Source: Montifringilla adamsi
Taxonomy: Eukaryota > Chordata > Aves > Passeriformes > Passeridae
Direction: 5' to 3'
DNA: 64,000 bases
Assembly: GCA_017590115.1 (NCBI GenBank)
Contig: JAGGNK010009114.1
Location: 24,433,978 to 24,497,977 of the forward strand
Shown: in pieces, positions 12,590 to 25,200 of the stretch
How positions within the stretch are numbered: the stretch's first letter is position 1
Layout: each line of letters starts with the position of its first letter
Program-made: the position numbers and the translations under genes
The notes under the pieces: generated by a model
Databases searched by the model: none
The model's input: the letters and a program-made list of their open reading frames with translations, nothing else
Told to the model about the DNA's origin: nothing

Positions 12590-15163
12590 CCAAACGCAGC
12601 CTCCCACTGCCACAATGAAGGGACACCATCAAAGCTGCCATCTCCTCTTCCCTTTCCCTCCCCAAACTCAAGCCCATCACACAATTTTCTTGTGTGGGTT
12701 TCAAAGTGAGAACTCCTTTTCGCATTTTTCTCTCTGAAAATCACTGTGGCACGAGTCTTGCCTTTCGTTGAACCAGTTTGCCTGCAGGCCATCAGAAACC
12801 CTGCAACAGCCTCTTCACGCTGCTGTGACCAGTGAAAGAAACCCATGCATCTCTCTTTGCTACCTCGGAAATTCAAGACTTTCTAGAAAGCCCAGGAAAG
12901 CTTACAAGTGTGCCTCCTGGTTCATTAGCAATTTGTGTGCACCAGTGATAACCATCATCATTAAATTATTAGCATAAATCATTACCATTACATGGTCCTT
13001 GCCCTTATCCTCTAGAGCACCTGAGCTGATCCTGCATCATGACAGAAAGCTTTTTGAAATCTGCTATTTTATTTCATGGAACATGCCAGGTAGAGGACTT
13101 CATGTTAGGAGGCACTTTTTGCCTGATATAGAGCAAATAGTGTCCAAGTTATTAGGCAGCTTAATTTACCTTTTACCTGTTACAAGCTGCAACCCTTCTC
13201 CCAGCACCTCAAGCAGTGGTTCTTACCTGCCAGTTTTAACAACCCCATGTCCCAAAATAATTAGTCTGGAAGTACATGATGATTGCAAGACAAGAAGAAT
13301 AAACAATAGTTTAATTATCATATTATTCTGTCATCCTCATGACAGAAGCCTGGCAGTTGCTACAGAACCATCACCTAACAAAATACTGTTCCTGAATCAA
13401 CCCAGATTTGAAAAACAGTGACAAAACCCCCTCAACATGTTTGTGTAAATGTGGAAAGAAATGTAGATGGGATAGAAACTTGCCAAATATGAAGTCACCA
13501 CAGGCTCTACCTCTGCCTACAATTTCTGGCACACAACATACTTTGCTCCCCTTATATGTGCTTAGATCATTTTGAAACCTGTTTTATTTTACAAGGTAAA
13601 TATCACTGTGATCTTATACCTTATGAAATAACAATAATTACTGGAAAAACATATGGCAAGTGTTTTAGTGATACAGTTTATTACATTTCTAGGAAACAAA
13701 CCCAGAAAACTGCCTTAGAGAGCAGTCCTGCAACAGTAGAGGAGAAAGGTCTATTTGTACAGAACCCTGTGCAGGGGATGGAAACAACCCCTTTGTCTCA
13801 CCAGGACACATTTTCATTGCTGTTTTTCCCTGTCTTGCTTCATGGACTTCAGTGCTCTCTCAATGGTTACACTGCCAACTCAGGCTATGGGTACAGGCAA
13901 TCAACTTTCATTTTTCTTGAAACCCCCAAATAGTGAATCTGCTCAAACAATTAAGTGATTGTGACCTACTTGCAAAATAACTCATCACCAAGAGACAGGG
14001 TCTTTCTGAAAGATATTAGTCTGCTGACTCAACTCAGAAACTCTTTGAACCTCAGTGGTAGCTCAGCTCCTGTGACTCCCTCGTGCAGCAACATCACTGT
14101 ATTCACACCTTGCTTTCTTCTTGGTGTTCTGCTAGAATTATGCCAACACCAGACAAAGCACCTGCTTCTCTTCCCACACTCACACACTTCACCTGAGGCA
14201 CCACAAAAACCTTTTCCAGGTTTTTTTAAAACAATAATAATTATTTTATAAGCTACCACTGCAAGAGACAATTTTTGTATGTTGGTCTGCCTCTTGTGTG
14301 CCCACATGCGTGTACATGTCAATCTGCACCTGAATTCTTTAAAAGAAACCAAACTAACTCTGCCTTTTAGCTACATCTCCCATGTGATATCTGTGACATC
14401 TACTGGCTAAACTCCACCGAGGTTCCATAGCCATGCTTTTTATTTCATATGAGATTCTTTTCACATAGGATCTTCTCCAACAGATATTTATCAAATGCTG
14501 ACAAGCTCATAAACTGATTATTCCACTGCTCACCACAAAAGTTGATTATATTCCTTCTTCCACCTCACTGCTAAACAAAAAATAAAACAAAAAGGGGAAA
14601 ACATCAACCTTTCTTCCTTCCAGAGACAACCTGGAAATAATAAAATATCGAACATTGTTCCTTTATAAATTTCTTTTCTAGACAGAACAGTATTCTTTAT
14701 GTGCTACTTTACATTTTGAAATCAACAAGTTATTTCTGTTTCTTGTTTTCTACTCATGCTTCCACACACTTCACAAATAAAAATCCTCAATAAATGTGGG
14801 ACTAACACATTTCTTATCCTCCCACAATTTGTGGAACTTCTCAGAGCATCCTTAACTTGCGAGAATCTGTGTAAAAGGTCTCTGGGAAGAGTGTGAAAGC
14901 GCTGGTTATGTTATGCCAAAGCTAATATTGCAATATACTGTCCACATTTATATGGTCACACCTAGCCAACCTTCCTTCAGGCCCTTCTTGGCTGAGTGAT
15001 TAAATAATAACATTTGTAACTCTATGAGGTTTTTAATGGCATGACTGAAATTGAGCCTGTCACAGGCTATGCTGTCCCTCAAAATCGTGGCATGAAAATT
15101 CTGATGAAACAACAAAAATTTTCCAGGTGACTCACACTGGAAAAACAAACTGTAAAACTCAAG

Positions 15164-15380
15164 AACCACAGAATAAATTACACTGGAAAAGGACTCTGAA
15201 ATAATTGAGTGTAACCTCTGACCAATATCAGACCATAGCACTGAGTGCCACATCAAGGATTTCCTTAAACACCTTCATGTGCCCCACAACCTCTCTGGGC
15301 AGCCCATTCCAATGTCTAAAAGCCCTTTGTGTGATGAAATTCTTCCTAATGTCCAACCTACAACTTCCCACTGCAGTCCA
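15164..15380 (-). mobile_element. CR1 LINE 3' tail, truncated, antisense to window
   Basis: The plus strand shows the reverse complement of a CR1 3' end. It runs from a CACAGAATAAA-type remnant of the terminal octamer repeat, through GGAAAAGGACTCTGAAATAATTGAGT and a CTGGGCAGCCCATTCCAATG block, to a TTCTTCCTAATGTCCAACCTA block near 15340-15360. These are standard landmarks of avian CR1 untranslated and C-terminal sequence. Only about 215 bp survives, so the copy is 5'-truncated and dead; divergence suggests an older insertion. It lies in the same orientation as LRP1B transcription. Confidence 0.85.
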
Positions 15381-18300
15381 TATAAATATGAAAAAATAGT
15401 GATCACTATCCTGTACTACAGGTTATACAAAAAGGAAAAACACAGAAGAGATTCAAGGTAATGCAAGACTAAAATAAAGTCTGCTCATGAATGAATCAGC
15501 CCTAAAAATTAATAAAAAAATATAATTACCAAAAAAAGTGTCAAATTTAAGGACCAGAATTCACATGGATAGACAATGTTGATAAAAATGTTGGGGGTAA
15601 CACAACATTGAGTCAATGCACCCCAGGCATATCCTGAGGCTCTGCCCTTCACCTGCACACAACCTCCCTTGGAGAGGGGTCCAGGCAGCTCTCTTCCAGA
15701 ACTGGAGGTTTTACCACATTTCCACCACCAAGGCACATCCCTGGGCTCAGTGGTTGCCCTGACTTGCAGAGGCACTCTGGCCACCAGGCCAAACCCACAA
15801 AAGACAGCAGAGGCTGCCCCTGGAATTTGTCAAAAAAGCAACGTAAGAACCAGAATTGCATCATTTTGCAGGAGTTTGGATGGCATGTCAAAGCTCACAA
15901 AACCACCTCCTGAGAGAACAAATCCTTCACAGAAGTAACTGGTGATGTTGCAGCACATAATGAATTGACTATTAGCCTTCAGCAAACGGGGTATTTATTA
16001 TTTTTAAATCGTGCATTAGTGCGCAAGCAACAATGATATTTATACTGCACATGAAACCACAAGAGCAGGAAAGTGGTGAGCTAAAGCTGAGGACTTAGAT
16101 TAGTGATCTTGTCTGCCCTCAGGGAGCACGAGACCTAAACAGATGCACACATAAAGTAAATAGGATGCAATGATATGGGGAAACGATGCCAACTGAGTCA
16201 GCAATATGAAAACCCTACTGCACAGAAATGTCCTGTGGACATCAGACTCCAATCTGAAAAGACAGCTTGGGAACAGGAGAGATGCTATCAAAAGAGGGAG
16301 CAATGCTGAAACAAGAGCTAAGAACACCTCCAGGAAAAGCACTGACTAGTTCTTTCACAGTGCAATGTCTAGAAAGCAGCACATAAAGCTGCTTGCAGAG
16401 CAGAGCGAGCTGGCACACACCAGAATGCTATACCATCATGTTATATTTCTGTCTTCGGAAGTTCTCCTCAGAGAGCAAGCCGAAACATCAACATATCACT
16501 ATTAAAAATTCCTGTTATCCTCCTACAGCTTTTAGGTTGTGGATATTAACAAAGATGAAATGCTTATCTGTTGAAATAGAAAGGCAATTTTGACCTTAGT
16601 GCATTAGTGTAAAAACAAAATGTGCTGTTTTGATATTTACAAGATGCCAGAATTAGCTGCAGTTCATAATCAGCCTCATGGCATCCGTGCTAAAACAGCC
16701 TTCCAAAAGTCTCTCTGGAGGAGGAGAGAAGAGAAAAAGCAAGAAAAAACAGTTACCAGTAGAGGATTTACAAACCAGACTTTTAAAAGACCAAACTGAG
16801 CACTTGAGCTCTGCAGACAAAGGATTCATGAAGCCCAAACTAAGAGCAGGCTTTGCATTTATGTCAAACCTTTCCCAAGCCCAGCTAAAAGCCTGTGATT
16901 GCCAGAGCTGCTACAGAGGATGAATCCTGCTTTCCAGGGACTACTGGAGGTGCCACGAGGATTAGGGAGAAAAAGCTGGTTTGCACAGGCCACATTCATC
17001 CTGATTTGTCTGTACACCCTCCCAGTTCTCTGGCAAAACACAAGGCAGAGGATGTTTACCTGGAGATTTTGGCCAGCGCTGCTGTCAGTGAGCCACCCCG
17101 AGCACACAGGCATGCAGAAAAGACTGGTTTTAACTAATCTGAGTCCTCAACTACAACAAGCAGCAGCATCATAGTGAGCACTGCAGTGCCATCAGTGACT
17201 GGCTGTGCTGTGGGGGGCTGGAGGAGGCCCTGACATCCAGCAGGGACACCATTCACACCAGTGCCAAGCTTTTTGTTAAACATCTCCCAGCAATGCACCT
17301 GGCACAGCTCTGAGAGATTTCTAGTTTTTATTTTGTTCGCTCCTTATTTCAGCAGCAAAGATCCTGCATGCCTGTAGAGGAATATTAATGAGCAGAAGAC
17401 CCAACCCTGAACCCTGTGAAAGCTATTACTGTTTGCTCGGAGTAACTGGGCTGATGCCAGCTCAGTTGATTATATCTCCTTTGTTTGTTTCCCTGAAAAC
17501 ACGATGCTACAGTGAACCAGGGGATGTTAATGTATTTCCATGCCATGCTGCATTTGTTTTTATAGCCAGGACTCCTTACTTAGTATAGCTGATACCTTCT
17601 TTGAGGCTGAGACATCTTAATGAGCTCAGCACAACCATGCACGGAGGCCAAACCAAAGATCACTGCCTCGCGAGCACTTTGCTGGGGAGGGCATGGATCA
17701 CTTTGCAAATGCTACTGCTGGCTGCAGACTAACTAATGCAGCTCTAACAAGCTAAAAACATCCTGCTATAACCAATCTGTCATTACAAATACGTAACAAT
17801 AAAGTGGGCACATGGGCAGTGTGTGTGTGCCGAGGCCGTTGCACAGTGATGGGAATTACCTTTGGTACTTGGCACGGAGGGTTCTGCATACACTCTTTAT
17901 TCTGGTAATTTCAGTTAATAAAAGAGATCTCACTGTCAACCTGATGCATTATAAGGCAAAATCCCTTCAGCACCCCAGGTTCATTAAATGGTAGCACTAA
18001 TAAGGCTGTGCCTGAGAGGAGTCCTGCCCACCCCTGTGCCCTGGAGCAGCAGCACCCTGGGCACACCCTGTGATCTCAGCCTTTCAAAGATCACACAGTG
18101 CCATGCTGGGGGCATGCCAGGTGAGCCCTGCTCTGCTGACCTGCAGGGCTACAGGTGCTCCATGCACATATCTTTGATCAAGACAGCAAGATGCTCTCCC
18201 TGAGGGATGGGGCTCAGTCCCAGCCCAGCAGAGCAGCACGAGATGTGCTGTCAGGTTTAACTGAACCCTGCACTCCTCACCTCCAGGAGAGGGGCTCCTT

Positions 18301-18630
18301 ACACAGGTAGGATTGTTATAGGAACATGCAAACACACGTTAATGACAAGGTTCTTCCACACTGTTCTGAGAAGTGAAAGAAATCTTTAAATTCAAACATA
18401 ACTAAAAGTACATCCAATGAAGCACTGCTCTGCACAGCCACAAAAAGATAAACAGAGATCAAAACCAAAAGAGACATCCCAACAGACATCCATATTAAAT
18501 CCACCTTAAATCCAACACCTCCTCCTGCCCTCAGTAACTTTTCACATTGATTTTCCAACTGTTAGGAGTTTTTCAGTTAAAAAAACCCCTTTCATTGAGG
18601 GTCATACATGAAAAGAGTCAAAATCTGCTG

Positions 18631-18758
18631 ATGTTCAAGACCAGCTTGGACAGGGCTTGGATCAACCTGGTCTAGTGGAAAGTGTCCCTGCCCATGGCAG
18701 GAGCCTGGAATTACTTTTAAGGTCCCTCCCAACACAAACCATTCTATGCCCCTATGAA
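18631..18758 (+). mobile_element. CR1 LINE 3' tail, truncated
   Basis: Begins ATGTTCAAGACCAGCTTGG, continues with the CAACCTGGTCTAGTGGAAAG and TGTCCCTGCCCATGGCAGG blocks, and ends with AAGGTCCCTCCCAACACAAACC followed by the terminal ATTCTATG-type repeat. This is the last ~130 bp of a CR1 element. There is no coding capacity left. It is well preserved compared with the 15.2 kb copy and lies antisense to LRP1B. Confidence 0.92.
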
Positions 18759-19217
18759 ACATGGATTTCTTTTTAAAAAATGGAAATTTGAGGTAATTAT
18801 GGGCGCTGCATCACTGTCTTTTCCTCACAATACATTCCTCAGGTACAATTTTACGTGTCTCTTAGCTTTCTTCTCCACAATGGAAAAAAAAAACCATTTC
18901 CCTTGACTGTACATGAAGTTTGTCAGCTCTTTACTGTCATACAAAAATCAAGTTGAAAAAAGTAAAATCTCCCTAAAGAATCTCACAGTAATTTTTATAC
19001 ACTCAAAATTATAAGCCTGCTGGCAGCTAAAATGTAGCCACAAATGCAGCTGAGTCACAGAAAAAAACCAGAATAAACACACCGTGATTTATGGCTTTAT
19101 GATTTACCCCAGAAAAGCCACTGGGCTGTCTGGATGACTGCAATTTTCTCTTCCTTTCTCGACTTGGATTGGTCCCAATTAGAGCAAGCTATTTTAAGCC
19201 CTTTGAAAACTAATTCT

Positions 19218-19297
19218 TAAAAAAAAAAAGAAAGAAAAAAAACCCCAAAAAACAACACCAAAAAAAACCAAACAAAAAAAAAACAAACAAAAAAACC
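19218..19297 (+). repeat. A-rich low-complexity tract
   Basis: About 80 bp consisting almost only of A with interspersed C and G, built from AAAC, AAAAAACC and CAAACAAA units. No flanking retroposon body is recognised, so this is treated as low-complexity DNA rather than a poly-A tail. Length is likely polymorphic between individuals. Confidence 0.85.
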
Positions 19298-22207
19298 CCT
19301 GTAGGATGCAGACAGGACAAGATAAAGCTGTTTGACTGTAAGAAAAGGAGCTAAAAAGTGCTCAGTGATGGGGCAGTGACTCAGGAGTGCCAGGCTCTGC
19401 GAGCTGTCCCTGCCTGGCAGCAGCCCTTCATAATCCAGGCTCAGGTGAGAAGGCTGCTCACTCTCACTGACCTGTGCAGGCTCTGAGAAGCCTTGAAAAC
19501 CGATCAGATCCTGCAGCTCCTCCATCTCCAGCAGGCCAAGGGCTCCTGCTGAGCCATTTGTCCCGCTCAGCCCCAGGAGGGTTTTCCAAGGGGCGGCAGC
19601 AGCAGATCCCTGCAGCAGCAGCTGTGCTCCCCCCTCCTGCCTGTGGCTGCATTATGGATGCTGGAGGTGTAACCACGGCGTGCTCTCATCTTTCTGGGTG
19701 CTGCTCCTGACAGCAGCGTGCCAAAAAAACAGAGCCCAGGCCTTAAAGGTCAAGGAATATAATATGCATCATTTCAACCTATCATCAGCTCAAAAAAAAG
19801 CACCAACCACCGAGCCTCTTTTTCTTTAAGCTTGGATTAGTCAAAGCTGACCTTCTTCTGGCTTATTAAGAAACATTTATCTATTTCATGTTTCCAGTTC
19901 TTGTAGAAAAATACAAAATGTTAAAAAAAAAATTAAATCCATATACATGCCTAACCAATTAGCACCACTTCACAGAAACATTAAATTAGCCAAGTCCTTC
20001 TTCCAGCATCCCTTTCTGTGGCAGACTAAAGAACAGGGCTGTGAAATGGCTTCTTTTAATATTCTTGCTCATCTGCACCATCACTGTAAGCTGTGCTGGT
20101 AAACAAGGAAAGGAACAGTCCAAAGGCAGCCCTGTGCCCAAGCCCAGCACAGGACTGTGATCTCTCCTTCACAAGCAGAATGGAAATCAAAAATGTTCCC
20201 ATCTTCCCCACAGCTCTGCACCCTACATTGCATATTCATGAATTCACTCTCCCTCTAGCTAACTCCCATTTTTCCTGCTTTGGTGACTTGTCCCCAACAA
20301 CCCAATCTGAAAACTGGAGGAGAAAGTCCCTTTTATCTAAAAAAACCCAAAAAGTATGAGTAGGATTTCTCCAATTTGGGGATAGTCAGCAGTGTGGAGA
20401 GGGTACTACATAATACTTCCTGTCAACAGCAGAAGATGTGTTTCTAGTAGAAACAATTGGCTGGATATTTATTTATTGACATTTTGGATGACTGAATGTT
20501 ATCTTTTGATCTTAATCATAATTTATACAATTTGCTATCTGAGAGAAGATCAAGGATCTTCCCTGACCCTTTTTAGAGGTATGAACAGTGTTTATTGATA
20601 GGTTGGAATCCTGAATATGATTATGGAATATGGATATGTGGAATATGAAACGCCAGCCGAATTAATATGGCCCAACAACAACTAAACAGTAGCAAAAGCT
20701 GCTGGTTCACGTCAGCATAAAACACTTGCAGAAATGAAATAAGCACATAGCTAAATCTATACCAAATTATCAATTTATAACAACTTAAACCCTCAATGCA
20801 CCAATTATTCCTGCAGAATATATTCCTAAACTCCAGCTCCAGACTCTATAAAATGCTTCCAGTGAATGCAGGATTTTTCTCTGTCACACAGCCTTGGGCC
20901 AGTTCTGGACAGGTAATTCACAACAGCCTGTTCCTCTGGCCTGGGCACAGCAAGCACGGCTGAAAGGCCAGAGAAAATAACTTCAAGGACCAGCATTTAA
21001 TGCACAGGGACACAGGAGGAACTGTTCATCACTTAAATTGTTCCAATGCCCATCCTGCTCCTTAGGCTGGACACAGTGGCTTGCTCATACAGAGCAAATT
21101 TAAAGATCAGGGTTCTTGACATGGTAGATTAGGCTCTCCTTCCACGCATTTTGCTTGCTGTGTAATTTGATCATTAACAATCTTTGTGCCACTTCCAGAT
21201 AAGAATGTCTTAATGTCTTTTAAAGGCAGCATTTTTTTTTTCTCCCGAAATAAAAAAACCTTTTCAGGTAATTTTTTAAAGCACAAAAAATTTCTTGCTG
21301 CTAGTATCAGTAATATATTAATTATTTAACTGAAATAAATGCATCTGTTAATATGTTTAATTAAGCATACAAAGGTCTTTATTTGATGTTATTTGTATTG
21401 AAAATTTCCTGTTTTCCCTTAAGTATTTATTATCCGAGGCATGATTTTTCTAATCTTAGACATACTCTGGGACTGAAGTACTATTTTATATCAGCATTTC
21501 TCAGCTGCTTTTATAATGAATAAATATATTACAAACCATGTTAATGAGCTGTTTAGTATTCATATATTAGACATTTCCTCATTTTATATGGAAATACCAC
21601 TATAAAAATTCTAAGAATACTAGTTTTATGTGCACGATAATGATGAGATTCAAAGCAAATAAGGAGGAGAAAATCTGTGGTGGCAGTGAATATGAAATGG
21701 ATTAGTGCGTCGTCAATGTGCTTTACATTGGTATAAAATTATTAAGCATGTAATTAAGTAGGATCAATGGTACTGTTTGTTTTGGGGGTAATGTTTTAGC
21801 TGTTTTAGATGAGTCATCTTTAAGAATTTAATTTCACACCTTAATGATCTTTTTTGTAATTTCCTCCTCCTGCCACGAAGTCACACAGTCAGGGTAGGCA
21901 CGACACCCACCGCAGATCAAGGAGTGACTCGGGGCCAAACCCACCACGAAGGAAGGTGAGAACAAGGCAAAAGAATAAATACAAAGGTAGTTCATTTCAA
22001 GTGACCTTATTCATCAGGCACATGCAAATCCCTGGGATTGTTAGGAGGAAAGAGGTTTTATGGTTACTTGCAGAGTCTGCAGCTTTGACCTGGCTGGCCT
22101 TGGAGACATCTCCAGTGCACCCAAAAAGAAATGAGACTTGGTGTTAGAGGAGCCTAATGAGTCAAACCACAGCCTTCAGTACACTTACATCTGCAATTAG
22201 AAATTAG

Positions 22208-22222
22208 AAAAAAAAAAAAAAA
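22208..22222 (+). repeat. Poly-A run (about 15)
   Basis: Homopolymer A run following AAATTAG. No recognisable retrogene upstream. Confidence 0.8.
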
Positions 22223-25200
22223 CAACCCAGCTTTGGGTAAAGAGGAACAAGAGAGAAGATTATTCTCTGTCTTGGACAGAGAACTTACTACTGGTCACTG
22301 AATAAAAACCCAACTGTGAAAACAAAGCTGCTACTAAACTGAACTGTCTCATTTCAAACTTGGAATTCCAAATCAGTGGAACAAAGCCTTTGTTATTATG
22401 GAAAACACAGTGTCTGAACACGTTCTCTTATGAATTTTATATGCTGGACAAAGCAGATGCTGATGCTGTGGCCCCAGCTCACGTCCTCCTGCATGTGACT
22501 TCCCAGGGACTGACAGCAGAGACAGGGACTGAAAAGGGTTAGGAAGGTGGAGACAAATCCATTGAAAGGCAAAATAGCAATAGCTGCTATTTTTTCTATG
22601 AAAATACAGTCAGATTTCAGTAGAGAATAATGTGTTTTTTACTTTGTTATTGAACCAAACAGGTGTTATACTATATAACTGCTCTTTTCATAGTAGAGCA
22701 GGCATCCATTATTTATGCTATTCATTATTTGTACCTGGGTTTTGATACCTGAGCTCACTGGCTTCAGGATACACAGCACACTTGTAAAGGAAGCTATGTC
22801 TTGCAAAAAGAAAACCACCTTAGACAACTTTAGTCTAAATAGTTTTTAAAAAAATCCCTCGAAGATCAATAGCCTGGTGTAGAAGCAGAGCAAAAAAAAA
22901 TAGGAATGAGTTAGAAAATGCCATCCCAATATTCTCCACAGCCTGAGCACAAGGGCAACAAGAGACAATTCTAGCAGCCCTGGTCTATTTATGAATGCTT
23001 AACAAGTGAAGGAAGAAGAAGAAAAACTTCAGAGGTACTTTTATTATACTATGAAAAAATAGGTTTCTCCCCTCACTCCTAGATTTTGTTACAGTTAAAT
23101 AATGAAAAGTAAGTTTGCCACATCTTCTTTAGTCTGAAGTAACTCATGTTATTGCATATCTACCACTAACAGCTATACCTGTGCCTTTAATGGTTATAAA
23201 TGACAGATGGTAAAAATTAATTTAGCATTCTCTGTGAGGATGTATAAACACAAACTTGGGCCCAGTCCTATAAATGGCTGCTCTCATGAATAAAACTAGC
23301 TTGAAATCACCTCATAGTGGGCATATTCCAAGTTTTACAAACAGTTTAAGACCCATTTCTGAGGGCACAGCTCACAGTCCTCCAAAGTGGTTGCACATGC
23401 ATGCTGATGCATCTTTGAATAATGTGACATGAAGGTGTTTAGCAATACAGGCTTGAAAATGTTTCCTCTGACACAGCTAAATTTCCCCCAGAACTACCTG
23501 GACATGAGTAAGAGCTGCTAAAACATGGACTCTCTGTATTAGAGCTGTACATTTGTAAGTTAACATAAAGAATAAAATACTTATTAAACCTCAATCTGTT
23601 CGAAATTATTTTTTATATTTTCCTTTTCTGCTTTATTAAGTTCCACTCCTCTGTTATAGTTATGCACTACTCTTTGTGAGCAGAAGTTTTGGTCTTGCAC
23701 TATTTCTTCATCCATGGCCAAGTGCCCTCTTTGCTAACTAAAATTACTGTGCATGTCATCACTAAAAACATATATAAACTCTGACTTTTAACCAGAGCCC
23801 TATTTTCAAAAAAGCAATTTTACTTTTCTTCCAGAAATTCATCTGCTTGCTAATGAGAGTTGTGTTCATGGGTAATTTTGAAGGAGAAGAAGAATGATTA
23901 TTACCCTGGCAATTTCAAGTGACAAATAAGAAATCCATCCAGCCTCTATTTAAGTCCATGACATTTCTCCCAGTGTAGGATCTACAGGCCAGATGCATCA
24001 TTACAATTATAAACATTTCTAATGAGCCTCGGTGCAATTGGGTGAAGTAGCATCACCTCGGATAAAAAGCTTTCAACAAGCCATTTCATACCCAAGATTG
24101 CTGTAATTTCTAAATCCCTGTGTTATAAAAAATTACCTTTTGATGTCAGCAGAGCCAAGAAGGGGTTTGATGATGCTATATTCTTGTTTTCTCCTAAATA
24201 TGTTTCTACATTTTGTCAATGTCTATTGATTAGACATTGCTGTGATACAGCAATTTCTCCACTTGCCTTACACCAGAGCTATTCCTGGCAGAGAAAGCCT
24301 AAATGACAACCTAAAAATCAGCACCCTGACAATCAGCTCTGGGATTTGGCTGAATTACACTGCAAAAGGTGCATTCCTTATTTCCCAAAATATTCTCTTT
24401 TTCTGATGCTGACTCTTGAACAACAGCAGCATCACAGGACAGCAAAGCACAAAGGACTGTTACTGGGAAGATAAAAACTGAGACAGAAAATGAATGAGTA
24501 GGTTTGGTCATGAGACCTGTGAAAGGGGAAAGGGAACCTGTGGATGATGATGAGAGAGGAAAAAGAAAGGAACATGAAAAACGAAAAAAAGTTTTCATAG
24601 CAGTTTTAATAGTTTGTCAGCAAAACTAAGAAAAAAACCAAGAAAAGTGTGAAAGTAATGAATAAAGCAACAGCAAGGATTAGGGAGAAACAAAATGCTG
24701 TGTGAAAATGCAGTGCTACAGTGAAAGGGCTCAACTGATGTACAGAAGGCCTTGAGAGATTTGCAAGGACATAAATACGAAAGAGGAGAAAATAAAAAAT
24801 AAAACAGTTGTTAAACAGAACACAAATTAAATGGATTGTAAATAAATGTGCATAGAAATGGGGACCAAAATATCATAAAGGGTTTCTAAAAGAAGCCAAA
24901 CAAACCCCCCACACTGTAATCTCACATCTCTGCTCCCTCACTTGCCCAATGACCAGTTCCTGGCCCTTCTGGGGGCATTTTCTGCCCCAGTGTATCTCAG
25001 AGGTGCAGTTCTTTGATCCACAGGGCTCCTGTTTAGCTCGGAGACAGACACATCCCTCCTGTGAAAGCAGAGAGCACAGCCCCTGTACCTGACAGAGTGC
25101 CCACACTCAAACCATGCCTCACACTGAAACAAGTGTCTTACTTGTGGCCAAATGCTGTCAAGAAGGTCAATTCTTAGAAAGAAAAACTAACGCCATTAGG

